A stretch of DNA of 64,000 nucleotides from contig NC_012870.2 of NCBI RefSeq assembly GCF_000003195.3, positions 49,790,396 through 49,854,395 of the forward strand, written 5' to 3'. The stretch comes from Sorghum bicolor (lineage: Eukaryota > Streptophyta > Magnoliopsida > Poales > Poaceae). Made by a program: the position numbers and the translations under genes. Positions within the stretch are counted from its first letter, which is position 1; each line of letters opens with the position of its first letter. A model generated the notes under the pieces. It searched no databases. It saw only the letters and a list, made by a program, of their open reading frames with translations, and had not been told where the DNA came from. This document shows positions 36,770 to 47,601 of the stretch, piece after piece.

Positions 36770-38483
36770 TGAAAGCTCAAGTTTGGTTTTGGTAATTAAT
36801 GACACCAAGTTGCTAATGCTTTGTGTTCAAGTGATATGAGTTAGGCATAGAAACACATTTGAAGAAGGAGCAATGTGACATGAGTGGTGGACACATGGTC
36901 ATAAAGAGAGAAGGCATGAAGTGGAGATCATGGTGATGGACAAGGAGTAAAGTGATCAAGGCAAAGGTATAAACATAGGATTTTGCTTTTGCCGGTCTAA
37001 GTTGAGTAGAGAAGTGATTGACCGGATTTAGGATAGACAGTCGTACTATAAAGAGGGGAAATCTTTAATTGCAAAGGTTATCTAGTGCCACTAAGTGTGA
37101 GTCTCTTTTGCATATAACTAGCGCTTAGTGACGTGGTGAGAATACTTGAGAAAGCCCTAAAAATTATTTGTGAAAATGCTAACTTAAGTGCTCAATTGTT
37201 TTTGGTACTTTGTGGGAAAGTTAGCACCTTAAAAAGGGGTTTTGAGTTGGAAAACCGAGCTAGTAGTCTTGCCCAAACAGAGAGGGGTCGATCAGAATTA
37301 TTCACTGCCCTACCTGGATATTCTAATGTTTGTGCTTGCAACAGAGAGGGGTCGATCGGAATTATTTCCTACCCGCACTAGAAATTTTCCGGTACTTTAG
37401 TTCACCCACACCAACGGTCAAAAGCGTGTGCGCCTGGAATTATTTCCTGCCCGCACTGGAATTTCTCGCGAGTTTAGGCTGCTGCCACGGTCGGATGAGT
37501 GGCTGGCTGAGGATAAGGTCGGGTCTCACCCCTTCCTTTCTTCCTCCTCAATCCATTCCCCATTCTTGCTCTCTTGAAGAACTCCAAGAAAAGAAAAGCT
37601 CTCCCCTCCTCCTCTCTCACTCCCAAGGATTTGTGTTCCATTCAAGTGAGAGATTGAGCTCTAGTGATAGATCTGAGAGCTTCAAGAGCATCTCTTCCCT
37701 CTCCTCTCCATCCCCATAGCTTGGTGCTCTTTGGTGAGAGGATTTGGGAAACCCTAGTGTTGTGCTTTTGTGATTTCATTCTTGTGGCACTAGGTGGTGA
37801 TTCCAAGTGTGGATTTCTTGTTACTCTTGGGTGTTTCCCGACACCCTAGACAGCTTGGTGCAAGGGAGGTGTTGAGCTCGTGATTGGAGATTGTTTCGAG
37901 CCTCACCAAGTGATTTGTGAGGGGTTCTTGAGCCTTCCCCGCGGGAGATCAAAATTGGCTACTCTAGTGGATTGCTCGTGGCTTGGAGGATCCCCATCTT
38001 GTGAGTGGATGTGCGGCACCCGCTGAGGGTTTGGCTTTGGATTGCCAATTAGCTCGCGATCCATCAAGTGGGTGTATCGCCACAAGGAGGACTAGCTTGC
38101 CGGGAAGCAAGTGAACCTCGGTAAAAATCTTGTGTCATCTCTTGCCGAGGATTCTCTTGTGATTGTGAGTGATTGGTTGGATATATCTCTACTCTACAAC
38201 GTTGGTATAACAATCACTCTTCACTCCTTTACTTTCTTGTATACCTTGCTAGTTGTTTAGCTTGTTTAGTTTAGTCTTCTTGTTTAGGAGTGTAACTAGC
38301 CTTCTCTTGTTGTTGTGCTTTAGTGTTTAGCCTTGTACTAGTTTGTATAGGTTGCTTGCATAGCTTAGTTGAGCTAGTGCTAGTTTTGCTTCGCCTTTTG
38401 CTTTACTAACTCACTTGCTTAGTGAAGTTTGTAGAATTTTTTAAATAGGCTATTCACCCCCCTCTAGCCATTTGAACCTTTCA
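36770..38483 (+). repeat. Element D 3' LTR
   Basis: 1,714 bp, TGAAAGC...CCTTTCA, followed by the AGGAC target duplication. Colinear with the 5' LTR. Confidence 0.94.
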
Positions 38484-39186
38484 AGGACATACAACGATCG
38501 GTCCTTAATCGACACAGACGGGGATAGATCCACACCCAAGACCTCCATGCCTTGTTGCGTCACTATCACTATCCCGCCCGGTCTCCTTTGATATTATTAG
38601 CACATGGTTCTTTTCCACGATAGCAAATATAGCTAACCGTGATCCAGAATCCACCTATATCCTGTAGGTGACAGGAATCATCTGGCTTCTACCGAGCTAA
38701 GCATGGCTAAGATAGACATGATCCTGACTAATTAGGATTCAGGTTATATATATAGTGGACAACGAAGGGTATATATGTAGCAAGGGTTTCATCCAACTCC
38801 TATATTTAATGCAACAATACATATATAACATATATATACTCATTCACTTTCAAAAAGTAGGAGGCTTATAATGCTTTGGGGCTTGATGGAATGTGACGCC
38901 GAGTGAGATTAGTTAGCTTGCTCCGTCTTGGTGACATCTAAGATCATAACACTTGCTTAATCATTCCATCTTCGGGATGATCCACCATCACGTTCTTCAC
39001 GTGGTTCATCTAGCGTACCTAGATGACATGAAAGATGCAAGTGCATGAACACATGTTTCATAGGATCACATAACACTAATTAACACCACCAAGACATGAG
39101 TTACTTATGATCATACACAAAGTAAGGTAATCAAACATTCATGCCTTTTCAGCAATTCTGGACATACATGCAGCAGCTGAGTAAAT

Positions 39187-40250
39187 AAATCATAACTAGA
39201 GTTATACAGATCCAAAATCCATGCAACAAGACATTATGAAAAGCTTATAAAATTGTATACAATTCATATTTAATCATCTTAACATGATGAGTAAGTTACC
39301 TAAGTCAAACATACATATTTATAGAATCTGGTCCAGGAATTCCAGAGAACAAGCATTTTGACAGATAAACTTTTTACCCTTATTATCACAAGCCATTTAT
39401 CCAAATGATATGAAACTCTAACACAAGCTACATGAAAGAGTTATCTACAACTTTTGTATAGACAAGTTTCACAGCAAACATAATTTATAATATGGAACTA
39501 ATTGCACAATCAGGACTGCTCATGTTGCCCCAAACAGTAGGGTACAATTACAGGCAGAAAACTGATAGGGACTTCAAACAAGCATAACTGGAGCTGTAGA
39601 CCTCCAACAAACATGATTCTTAACTTCACAGAAAGCTTATAAAGTCACCTACAACTTTCTTATTGTCATCCAAAGATGATTTCATAGTTAACAAGGTCAA
39701 TTAACCCCATGAAGACATCTCTGTCCAAAGCATAGACTGGACCTGCCATGCCACATTAAACAGTTATAACATCATTTTCACATGTCCACAAATTATGATT
39801 ATGGACTCTTTAGAAATATTACTAAATTGTGAACAACTTTGTTATAAACATCTAGAGCTCATTCTGTCACTAACAAGATCACACATAGCAATATACCAAG
39901 CAAACAACTATAAAAGCAATCTATCATTTTTAGGACTGCCCACAATAGCTTCTTGTTTAAATCATAACTGGAGTTACATACTCCAAAAGACATGAAAGAA
40001 GACATTATGGAAAGCTTAACAAATTATCTATATTTCATCTTTAGGCATCAAAGCATAATTCACAAGTTTGTCATGTCGTAACTGTCCCTGATAAACAGAG
40101 GGCAGCCATTTCTGAAACCTGACTTTGAACAGACTTAAATCATAAACCACAAGGCCAAATGCCATCAAACTTTAACAGAAGCTATAAGAATGAAATATCT
40201 ACACTTTTGTTGTAAACAAGATTCCCAAAAAACATCATTTAAATAATGCA
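39187..40250. repeat. Degenerate ~190-bp modules in solo LTR I
   Basis: Five to six diverged copies of a module with the pattern CATAACTGGAGTT, CTCCAAAA.ACATGAAA, AAAGCTTATAAA and CTACAACTTT. The CCAAA/CCAAC anchor recurs at about 39211, 39401, 39604, 39786, 39983 and 40155, a mean step near 189 bp. No coding is present. Confidence 0.5.
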
Positions 40251-42825
40251 ATCTAAATAATTTCATAAACTGTTTAGAAACAACAATTGCAAACAATTAA
40301 TTATTAACTTATATTTTAAACATGCACTTGGGCAAAACTATTATTGCTAACATGTTCCACAAATCTAAAGTACACTAGAATACATAGTGGTTATTACCAA
40401 ATAAATTTATTTAATGCCTTTCTTAATTTATTTGGATAATAAGGTGAATTAAAGAACATATACAAAACTGCACAGTAAATTCCACCAAAATTACAGTAGC
40501 CTCTACATACTATATATAGACTACTATACAAATTTCATTGTATTTTAATAAACATAGCAGTCTCTATGAAAAAGACAAATTGGTATTGCAATTAACCATG
40601 TGAGAGCAAGATAAATGTAAAACTCACATTTTCTTCATACACATGACCATAATATATATCAACATGATACAACAATATCACAGAATGGTAGTGGAACAAC
40701 ATTTTCTATTTGTACATTTTAATTTATAATTATAAACCATTTATTAAGCAATAAGTAAGTTAAATCAATAACTCATTTATACTGCAATAAAAAATCATGA
40801 AACATTTACCAGACTTCAAACATCACATGAGTACCATTCCACAAAAGTTTCATTTCAATTGGATCTACACAGCAGCAGTTATAAAAAGGACAAACTCAAC
40901 TAGCATTAAAAATCTAGTTGCATAAATCTATTTTTACAGCTGAAACTTCAAACTTAAAACATGGCATATTATAGATCCACTACATAGAGAATTTCATAAG
41001 GATTCCAAAAAGTCTACATTTACTATTTTACGACTTTTCTAGCATTTACTATGCATTTCCAAAGTTCATCCATGAAATCTGCAAAAACAGAAACAAATCT
41101 TGCATCGGGAACCTGGATTTTCCATGAATCAAGCTGCAGGCGAGAAATACTATTCATATAAGTCTTGGCTTCGCAACTGGAACCCTGAGGTTTACTCTAT
41201 TCTAAACCGAGGTCCTTCTTCTTCTCTTCTTACCTAACCTGAGCAGTCACCAGCCCTGAGCACCTCGACCGTTGAAGAAGAGTAGTGTCGGGTTTGGCAG
41301 CGGCAAGCCGCGACCGCGTCAGGCACTGGCTCAGCCCAAGCTGTAGGCAGGAGAGGCACAGTAGCAGCAGCAACTCGAGCTCACCTCGTTGGCAATGGTG
41401 GCCATGGCTACCCTCTGCGGAACTTACTGGGAAAGCGATGGGGAGTGAGTGGGAGAGGTACAGAGTGAGCCAGAGGGAGTGGAGAGCGAGTGAGGAGCGC
41501 CCTCTAGTGTCCCAACATGAATGAGGGAGCAGCAGCAGCACAGCAGCCATGGTGGGGGCGCCCTGCTGCATGGTTGCCACGCACAGGCCATGTGTTGTCT
41601 GTTGAGGCATTTTTTCGACCACGTGGCGGGCAACAAAGTGGCCGGCGTCGGAGGCGATTTTGGGCCTTTTCTGTACCGAATTGGACCTTGGGACAAAAAT
41701 ATAATTTGCTTAAATCGGCCTGCTCTCCAACTTTGATTAAGAGTGCAAAGCCATTAGAGTAACAGATTAAGAGATAACATGATGCCAATCCTTGAGTGTC
41801 AATGAATTGATAGTGATTAGCAAAACTCGAAATTGATGACCAAAACAAAGTCAAACTAGTGTCATCCTTTTGTACACTCTTGTCCACAATATATACTACA
41901 ACTTTTATTAAGGGGTCAACTCAAGTTATTTAACAAAATTTGGAGAACGTGGAATGCCAACGTGATGAACTGCAATCCTAGACTTAGAAATTCGAAGTGC
42001 TGGAAATTATAGCAGATTCAATATTGTGACCATTATTTGACATACTTAGAAGATGATTAAGATATGAGGTCTTAAACAAAGTCTGTAGAATATGAACTGA
42101 GCTACAACTTGTGTTAAAGGCTCAATGACTGGTTCAGCTTGGTTACGAACCTACAAAGCTCCCAACTAGGATACCCAAAACTGAAACACAGATGACAGCC
42201 AAATTTTTTGAGATCCAAAACAGCACTGCATTGAGTCTTGTGAGCTTAATTTGACTAGGATAGGTACCAAACTAGATCTTGACCTTTAAATAAAGTTTGT
42301 TCTACAGAAGAAAAACTACAACTTTAATTTAAGGTAAAATCTCATAACTGGTACCAAAGTCAAACTTTCACTTTGGTGAAAGTAGCAACTTGATAAGGCT
42401 CAAACTAGGGTTTTAGAGCAAATAAAGCATTTTCTTGGCACAAGCTCTACATGAACCCTTTATGACTTTTGTTGTAGAGTTCATCTAGAGTCATTTGGTC
42501 AAGATTTCAAGGTTAGGTTAGTAACCCAAGGTTCCGTTCACCTAATAAGGTCATTCCAACAAGCATGTAACTTATCATTTCATTTGACCTTTTGAATCCA
42601 AACTTCATGAAACTTTTTGAGTGATCAACCTAGGTAGAGATGGAGATGATACACATGAAAGATGCACCATCAACACCCACAAGCTTTATTATGCAAGATC
42701 ATCAAGCATTCACTTGTCACAACATCAAAGTATGTTTCATACTATCATATATGAACAAATGATGCTTATGCTCATGAAATGTAAGTGCCAAAACGCGAGA
42801 CAAACACCTGGGGTGTTACACTTAT

Positions 42826-42941
42826 GATAGATTTTATTTTCAACAAAAATAATTTAGGTGCTAAATCAGATGCTCACAAAAAAATACTTAAATGAATCAA
42901 ATTAAATCCTATTAATTGAAAATCAGATTTTCGGTGTTACA
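42826..42941 (-). repeat. Element F 3' LTR, proximal part
   Basis: Continuation of the F LTR interrupted at 19280. It ends GGTGTTACA (TGTAACACC in sense) next to the polypurine tract. Confidence 0.72.
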
Positions 42942-42956
42942 AACTCTACCCCCCTT
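42942..42956 (-). other. Element F polypurine tract
   Basis: Sense AAGGGGGGTAGAGTT immediately before the LTR start TGTAACACC. Confidence 0.8.
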
Positions 42957-42974
42957 AAAAGAATCTCGTCCTCG

Positions 42975-44205
42975 AGATTGAACAGTGCTTACTCAAATAA
43001 CTACGGATATGATTTTCTCAGACCATCCTCTCTTTCCCAAGTTGCTTCTACTTCTGAATACCGATTCCATTGCACATTGCACTTTCAAATAATCCGACTT
43101 CTAGTAACTCTGTCAGTTGTATCCATAATCTTAACCAGATATCCCTCATATGTGAGATCCCCTTTTACAGTAAGCTCTTCCAATGGTATTTGTTCTTTAG
43201 GTACTCACAAACACTTCTTAAGTTTCGTCACATGGAACACATCATGCACACCAGATAAACTTTCAGGCAATTCCAACTGATAAGCTACTTCTCCACACCT
43301 TTGCAAAACTTTAAATGGACCAACATACCTTGGAGCTAGCTTTCCTTTCATATTAAACCTCTTCAGACTCCTCATAGGTGACACTTTCACATAGACATAA
43401 TCACCTTCCTCGAAAGCTAGTTCTCTCATACGTGTATCTGCATAGCTTTTGTGATGAGACTGAGCAACTCTTAGATTATCCCAAATGATCCGTACTTTTT
43501 GTTCTGCATGTCTATGCACATCTGGACCAAACACCTAAGTATCTCCAGTTTGATTCCAAAACAAAGGTGTTCTACACTTACGACCATATAATGCTTCAAA
43601 TGGTGCCATTTTAAGACTTTGCTAATAACTGTTGTTGTAGGAAAACTCTGCATATGGCAAACTCTTATCCCAACTGGTTCCATACTGCAATACACAAGCT
43701 CTCAACATATCTTCAAATATCTGGTTCATCCTCTCTGTCTGTCCATCTGTCTGAGGATGATAGGTTGTACTAAAATTCAGTTTTGTACCCAAGGAATCAT
43801 GCACTTTCTTCCAAAAAGTGGAGGTGAACTGAGTTTCTTTATCAGATACAATCTTCTTAGGCACTCCATGCAAACATACTATTCTCTCCATATACAAATC
43901 TGCTAATCGAGCTCCTGAATCACTGGTTTTGACTGGCAATAAGTGAGCAACTTTAGTCAATCAATCCACTATTACCCATATTGAATCATACACTCTTTGA
44001 GTACGATCAACCCACTATGAAATCCATGCCTACTTCTTCCCACTTCCATTCAGGAATCTTCATTGGTTGCAACAGTCCAGATGGCCTCTGGTGTTCAGCT
44101 TTCACTCACTGACAAGTATCACACAAGGCTACATATTCAGCTACATCTATCTTTAATCCATACCACCAATACTTCTCCTTAAGATCTTGATACATCTTAG
44201 TACTA
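42975..44205 (-). pseudogene. Element F integrase and chromodomain (broken)
   Basis: Minus-strand remnant. The zinc-binding region (CDTCQ near 44115) is followed by the DDE core: Asp in GMDFIV, Asp in VSDKETQF and Glu in DGQTERMNQ, all kept. The C-terminal GKLAPRYVGPF module (43330-43360) and a chromodomain (about 43010-43200, with DLTYEGYLVKI and EATWERED motifs) follow. Chromodomain integrases target heterochromatin. Stops near 44110, 43975, 43620 and 43537 and local indels break the frame. Confidence 0.83.
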
Positions 44206-45181
44206 CTAGGGTGAATAGTAAGCTGATTCATGAGCCTCTCGTAGAATCATATCACGAATAGCCTTCACTTCAGGAACACATATCCTTTTCCCAAACCATA
44301 GTGTACCATTGTCATCTATTCTGAATCCTAGGGCCTTTCCTAACACCACATTCTGAGCTATCACCTTCAGTTTCTCATCCTCTAAATGACCTTTCAATAT
44401 CTCCTTCTCTAAAGTAGGAGTTACCTCTATTTCCATAGCATTCACTACAATTCCTAGGTTCAAATATGCAAATTCAGCACACAACTCCGCAGATTCAGGT
44501 GTCGCCTGAAGCTCATTAGCATATTTCTTCCTGCTAAGTGCATCAGCCATGACGTTTGCCTTTCCAGGATGGTAATGCACTTCCAAATAATAATCTTTTA
44601 TCAGTTCCAACCATCTATGTTGCCTCAAATTTAGATCTATCTGGGTGAAGATATATTTCAAACTCTTATGATCAGTATATATGTCACTCTTATGCCCAAT
44701 CAAATAGTGCCTCCAAATCTTTAGTGCATGGACCACAGCTGCTAATTCTAGATCATGAGTAGGATAATTCAGTTCATGTTTTCTCAACTGTCTAGATGCA
44801 TATGCTACAACTCTACCTTCTTGCATAAGAACACAACTCAATCCCAGACGAGAGGCATCACAATAAATAGAGAAACTCTTACTCAAATCTGGCAATACCA
44901 ACACAGGTGCAGTAGTCAATCTCCTCTTAAATTCCTCAAAACTAGCTTGACACTTATCAGACCATACAAACTTAGCATTCTTCTCTAACAGAGAAGTCAT
45001 AGGCTTTGCAAGTTGAGAACCCTTCAATGAATCTACGATAATAACTAGCTAGACCAAGAAAACTGCGAATTTCACTTACATCTGTAGGCGGTTTCCAATT
45101 CAGCACATCCTTCACCTTACTAGGATCCACTACAATACCACCATTAGAGGCAACATGGCCAAGAAAAGAAACTTCTTCCAA
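44206..45181 (-). pseudogene. Element F RNase H and RT connection (frameshifted)
   Basis: Contains the RT thumb/connection ([12 protein letters not shown]), then after a frameshift near 45020 the RNase H with [28 protein letters not shown] and [10 protein letters not shown], carrying the D-E-D residues, and the NVMADALSR tail. A partial zinc-binding N-terminus of integrase follows. Confidence 0.85.
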
Positions 45182-45232
45182 CCAAAACTCACATTTACTA
45201 CGCTTAGCATACAGCTTATGTTCTCTAAGTTT

Positions 45233-46612
45233 CTATAAGACCAATCTTAGATATTCAGCATATTCTTCCTTTGTTTTAGAGAATACTAGTATATCATCAA
45301 TAAATACCACCACAAACTTATCAAGATACTCCATAAATACTTTATTCATCATGTACGTGAAGTAAGCTGGTGCATTGGTCAAACCAAAAGATATAACTAT
45401 ATACTCATACAACCCATACCTTGTTGTGAAAGCTATCTTTGGTATATCTGAATTCTGAATCTTTAATTGATGATAACCAGAACGCAAATCATTCTTAGAA
45501 AACACACAAGCACCTCTTAGCTAGTGAAATAAATCATCAATTATAGGCAAGGGGTATTTATTCTTGATAGTGACATCATTAAGTGACCGATAATCGACAC
45601 ACATCCTTTGACTACCATCCTTCTTATCAACAAAGATAACTAGTGCACCCCATGGTGAAGAACTAGGATGAATAAAGCCTCTCTCTTGCAATTCCTTTAT
45701 TTGTTTCTTCAGTTCTTCTAATTCATTAACCCCCATTCTGTATGATCTTTGAGCGACAGGTGCAGTACCAGGTAATAATTCAATTATAAACTCGATGTAA
45801 TGGTCAGGTGGCATACCCAACAATTCATCTAGAAATACAACTGGGAATTCATTCACAACATGGTCTTGAGGATTAGCATCATCATGCAACTGGTTCACTA
45901 TGGCTGTCTTTTGTTTCTGCACCTTAACCTGAACCTTGAGTCGTTCTCCAGTTGGTGATGTTAATTCCATCACTTTCCCTTCACACTTAATCTTTGCATC
46001 TTGTTGCATCATCAAATCTGTACCCAAGATAAGATCAACTCCAGCTGTCCTCAGCACTATGGGGCTCACTTTAAAGTCTACCCCCCTTAAAGTCAAATTA
46101 ACTAGAAAGCAACAATGTGAAGCTGGTATAGTCCCTTCTAGTGAATTTACGGTTATGGGGCTTTTCATGGCACAAGCAGGTATATTATGTGTTCTAATGA
46201 AAGCTCGTGAAATGAATGTATGTGTAGCTCTAGAATAAAAAAGAACAGTAGGGGGTGTGGAATGGACATCAAACATACCAATCATAACATTAGGTTCCTC
46301 CATAGTTGTCTCTGCAGTCACATGATTCACTCTTCCAGTGTTAGGTGTCCGATTGTTCTCCTGGTTGCTATTTTGCCATTGGGAATTCGGTGGATTGAAG
46401 TTCTCTAGACAATTATAAGACATGTCCCTCCTTTCCACAGAAGAAACACCTGTTAGGAGTGTTGGGAGCACTGTTCTTCCTAGGGGTGGCATTAGGATTC
46501 CTTGATTGAGGTGTTCGTCGACCATCCTGCTGCTGATAAGAGTTATGCTGCTGAAAATGAAAGTGTTGTTTCCCACTCTGCTGCTGATTCTATAAATGCT
46601 GAGGATACTCAT
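45233..46612 (-). pseudogene. Element F protease and reverse transcriptase (broken)
   Basis: The protease has lost its catalytic centre: the expected D-S-G-A reads Y-S-R-A (codon for the Asp position 46236-46238), although the downstream LILGTDLM motif is kept. RT motifs are well preserved: [33 protein letters not shown], and [10 protein letters not shown] as the catalytic box. A stop near 45520 and others split the frame. The order PR-RT is standard for chromoviruses. Confidence 0.87.
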
Positions 46613-47442
46613 CGTGGTTCCACTGACTAACTGTCCCAGATAACTCTGATGGAAACCTTGCTGAGAGCAGAAGCACTACAGTTATTACTACCCGAACTTT
46701 GTCCTTGCATTCTCCACTTCTGATCTTGACTCTTGTGCATACCATCCAGCACAATGGCACGGTTCACTAAAGCTTGGAAAGTAGGGTAAGTGTTTCCAGC
46801 CAACTGCAATCTGAGATCATAATAAAGCCCTTTCATAAATAGACGTTGTTTATCAACATCTTTTTTTGAGGAAAGTTTATCAACATCTTCCCTGACCTCA
46901 TTTGGAGCATAGCGAGCTAGCTGCTCAAAAGCATCATGACATTCTGCAATGGTCATAGAGCCCATTCTGAGTGATCTAAACTCCTCTTGCTTTATCTCTA
47001 TCATCCCTTCATTGATGTGACATGCCTTAAAATCTCTGCAGAATTCCTGCCAAGTGACGGCGGGAGCATTATTAGGACGAGCAGCTTGGTATGATTCCCA
47101 CCAAGTCTGAGCTACTCCCTATAGCTGTCCAGAAGCATATAGCACCTTCTCTAGATCATTGCACTGAGCTATGTTTAACTGTCTTTCCACAGCACGCAAC
47201 CAATCATCTACTTCCATAGGGTCAGCAGAATGAGTGAACACTGGAGGTCGTCCTTTCATAAACTCGCCATGCTTATCCCTCACATAGACAGGTGGTGGTG
47301 GTGGAGCTGCAGGCTAATGCTGAATGTGTTGTATGAATGCATGCATCATCTCGTTCTATGTATGCATTAGTTCCTCCACAGAGATTGGGCCATTAGCACC
47401 CCTACCATGACCTTTGCCTCTGCCACTTTCCCTTGTTGCCAT
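46413..47442 (-). pseudogene. gag: Element F Gag (broken)
   Basis: Starts at an ATG (47442) reading MATRESGRGKGHGRG. Chromovirus-type Gag motifs follow (DPMEVDDWLRAVERQL, AQTWWESYQAAR, FKACHINEGMIEIKQ, FEQLARYAP), with in-frame stops near 47365, 47315 and 47120, and a partial zinc knuckle ([10 protein letters not shown]) near 46425-46455. A short direct duplication of TTTATCAACATCTT around 46847 and 46877 lies inside the frame. Confidence 0.8.
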
Positions 47443-47601
47443 CTGCATCCCAAGGTATAGAAACGGATCTCAGTAATATCCAACATGATAAATGCAAGAG
47501 ATAATTGAATCTGAATTTTTCTAGGCGGTATCCAACATCAGCAGTTTGGAAAATCAGTCATATCTCGAGTTCCAGAACTAAAAAGGAGACATTCTGACCA
47601 C
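47443..47601 (-). other. Element F 5' leader remnant
   Basis: No primer site is visible; truncated where LTR J begins. Confidence 0.4.

Larger units (their letters stand above)
20423..38483 (+). mobile_element. Element D: Ty1/Copia element, SIRE/Maximus-like, interrupted by element B
   Basis: LTRs at 20423-22135 and 36770-38483 (1,713 and 1,714 bp), perfect AGGAC target duplication (20418-20422, 38484-38488), tRNA-iMet-type primer site and a terminal polypurine tract. Domain order gag, protease, integrase, RT, RNase H is that of Copia. The long Gag with two zinc knuckles and the roughly 1-kb region after RNase H fit the SIRE/Maximus lineage (Opie/Ji relatives). Without B it is about 9.77 kb. 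By eye the LTRs differ at about 35-40 sites (about 2%). Coding is broken by frameshifts, three stops and the B insertion. Confidence 0.93.
19281..42820 (-). repeat. Solo LTR I (about 5.47 kb), split by element D
   Basis: TGTCACGGAACC at 19281 to GGGGTGTTACA at 42820, i.e. TGTAACACCCC...GGTTCCGTGACA on the minus strand. It is flanked by a perfect CTTAT duplication (19276-19280, 42821-42825). After subtracting D and one AGGAC it is about 5,474 bp. No second LTR, primer site or coding domain was found inside, so a solo LTR is the simplest reading. The right part (38484-42820) has AT-rich degenerate modules (39200-40200) and a GC-rich block (41200-41700). No gene is supported in either part. Confidence 0.7.
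16513..47601 (-). mobile_element. Element F: degenerate Tekay-like chromovirus (Ty3/Gypsy), host of the nest
   Basis: In sense order (right to left): gag (47442-46413), protease and RT (46412-45233), RNase H (45181-44206), integrase (44205-43535), chromodomain (43204-42975), polypurine tract (42942-42956) and the 3' LTR (42941-42826 continuing at 19280-16513). The reading frame is broken by many stops and frameshifts. The sense 5' LTR is missing: sequence past 47601 belongs to another LTR. With the nested insertions removed, the 3' LTR is about 2.88 kb. The Tekay assignment rests on the chromodomain and is tentative. Confidence 0.8.

Noticed and set aside
39187..40250. Centromeric satellite
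   Set aside because: Modules are too diverged and few, and lie within LTR sequence.
41230..41890. Several overlapping frames that could be a small gene
   Set aside because: GC-rich part of solo LTR I; frames on both strands, low complexity, no domain.
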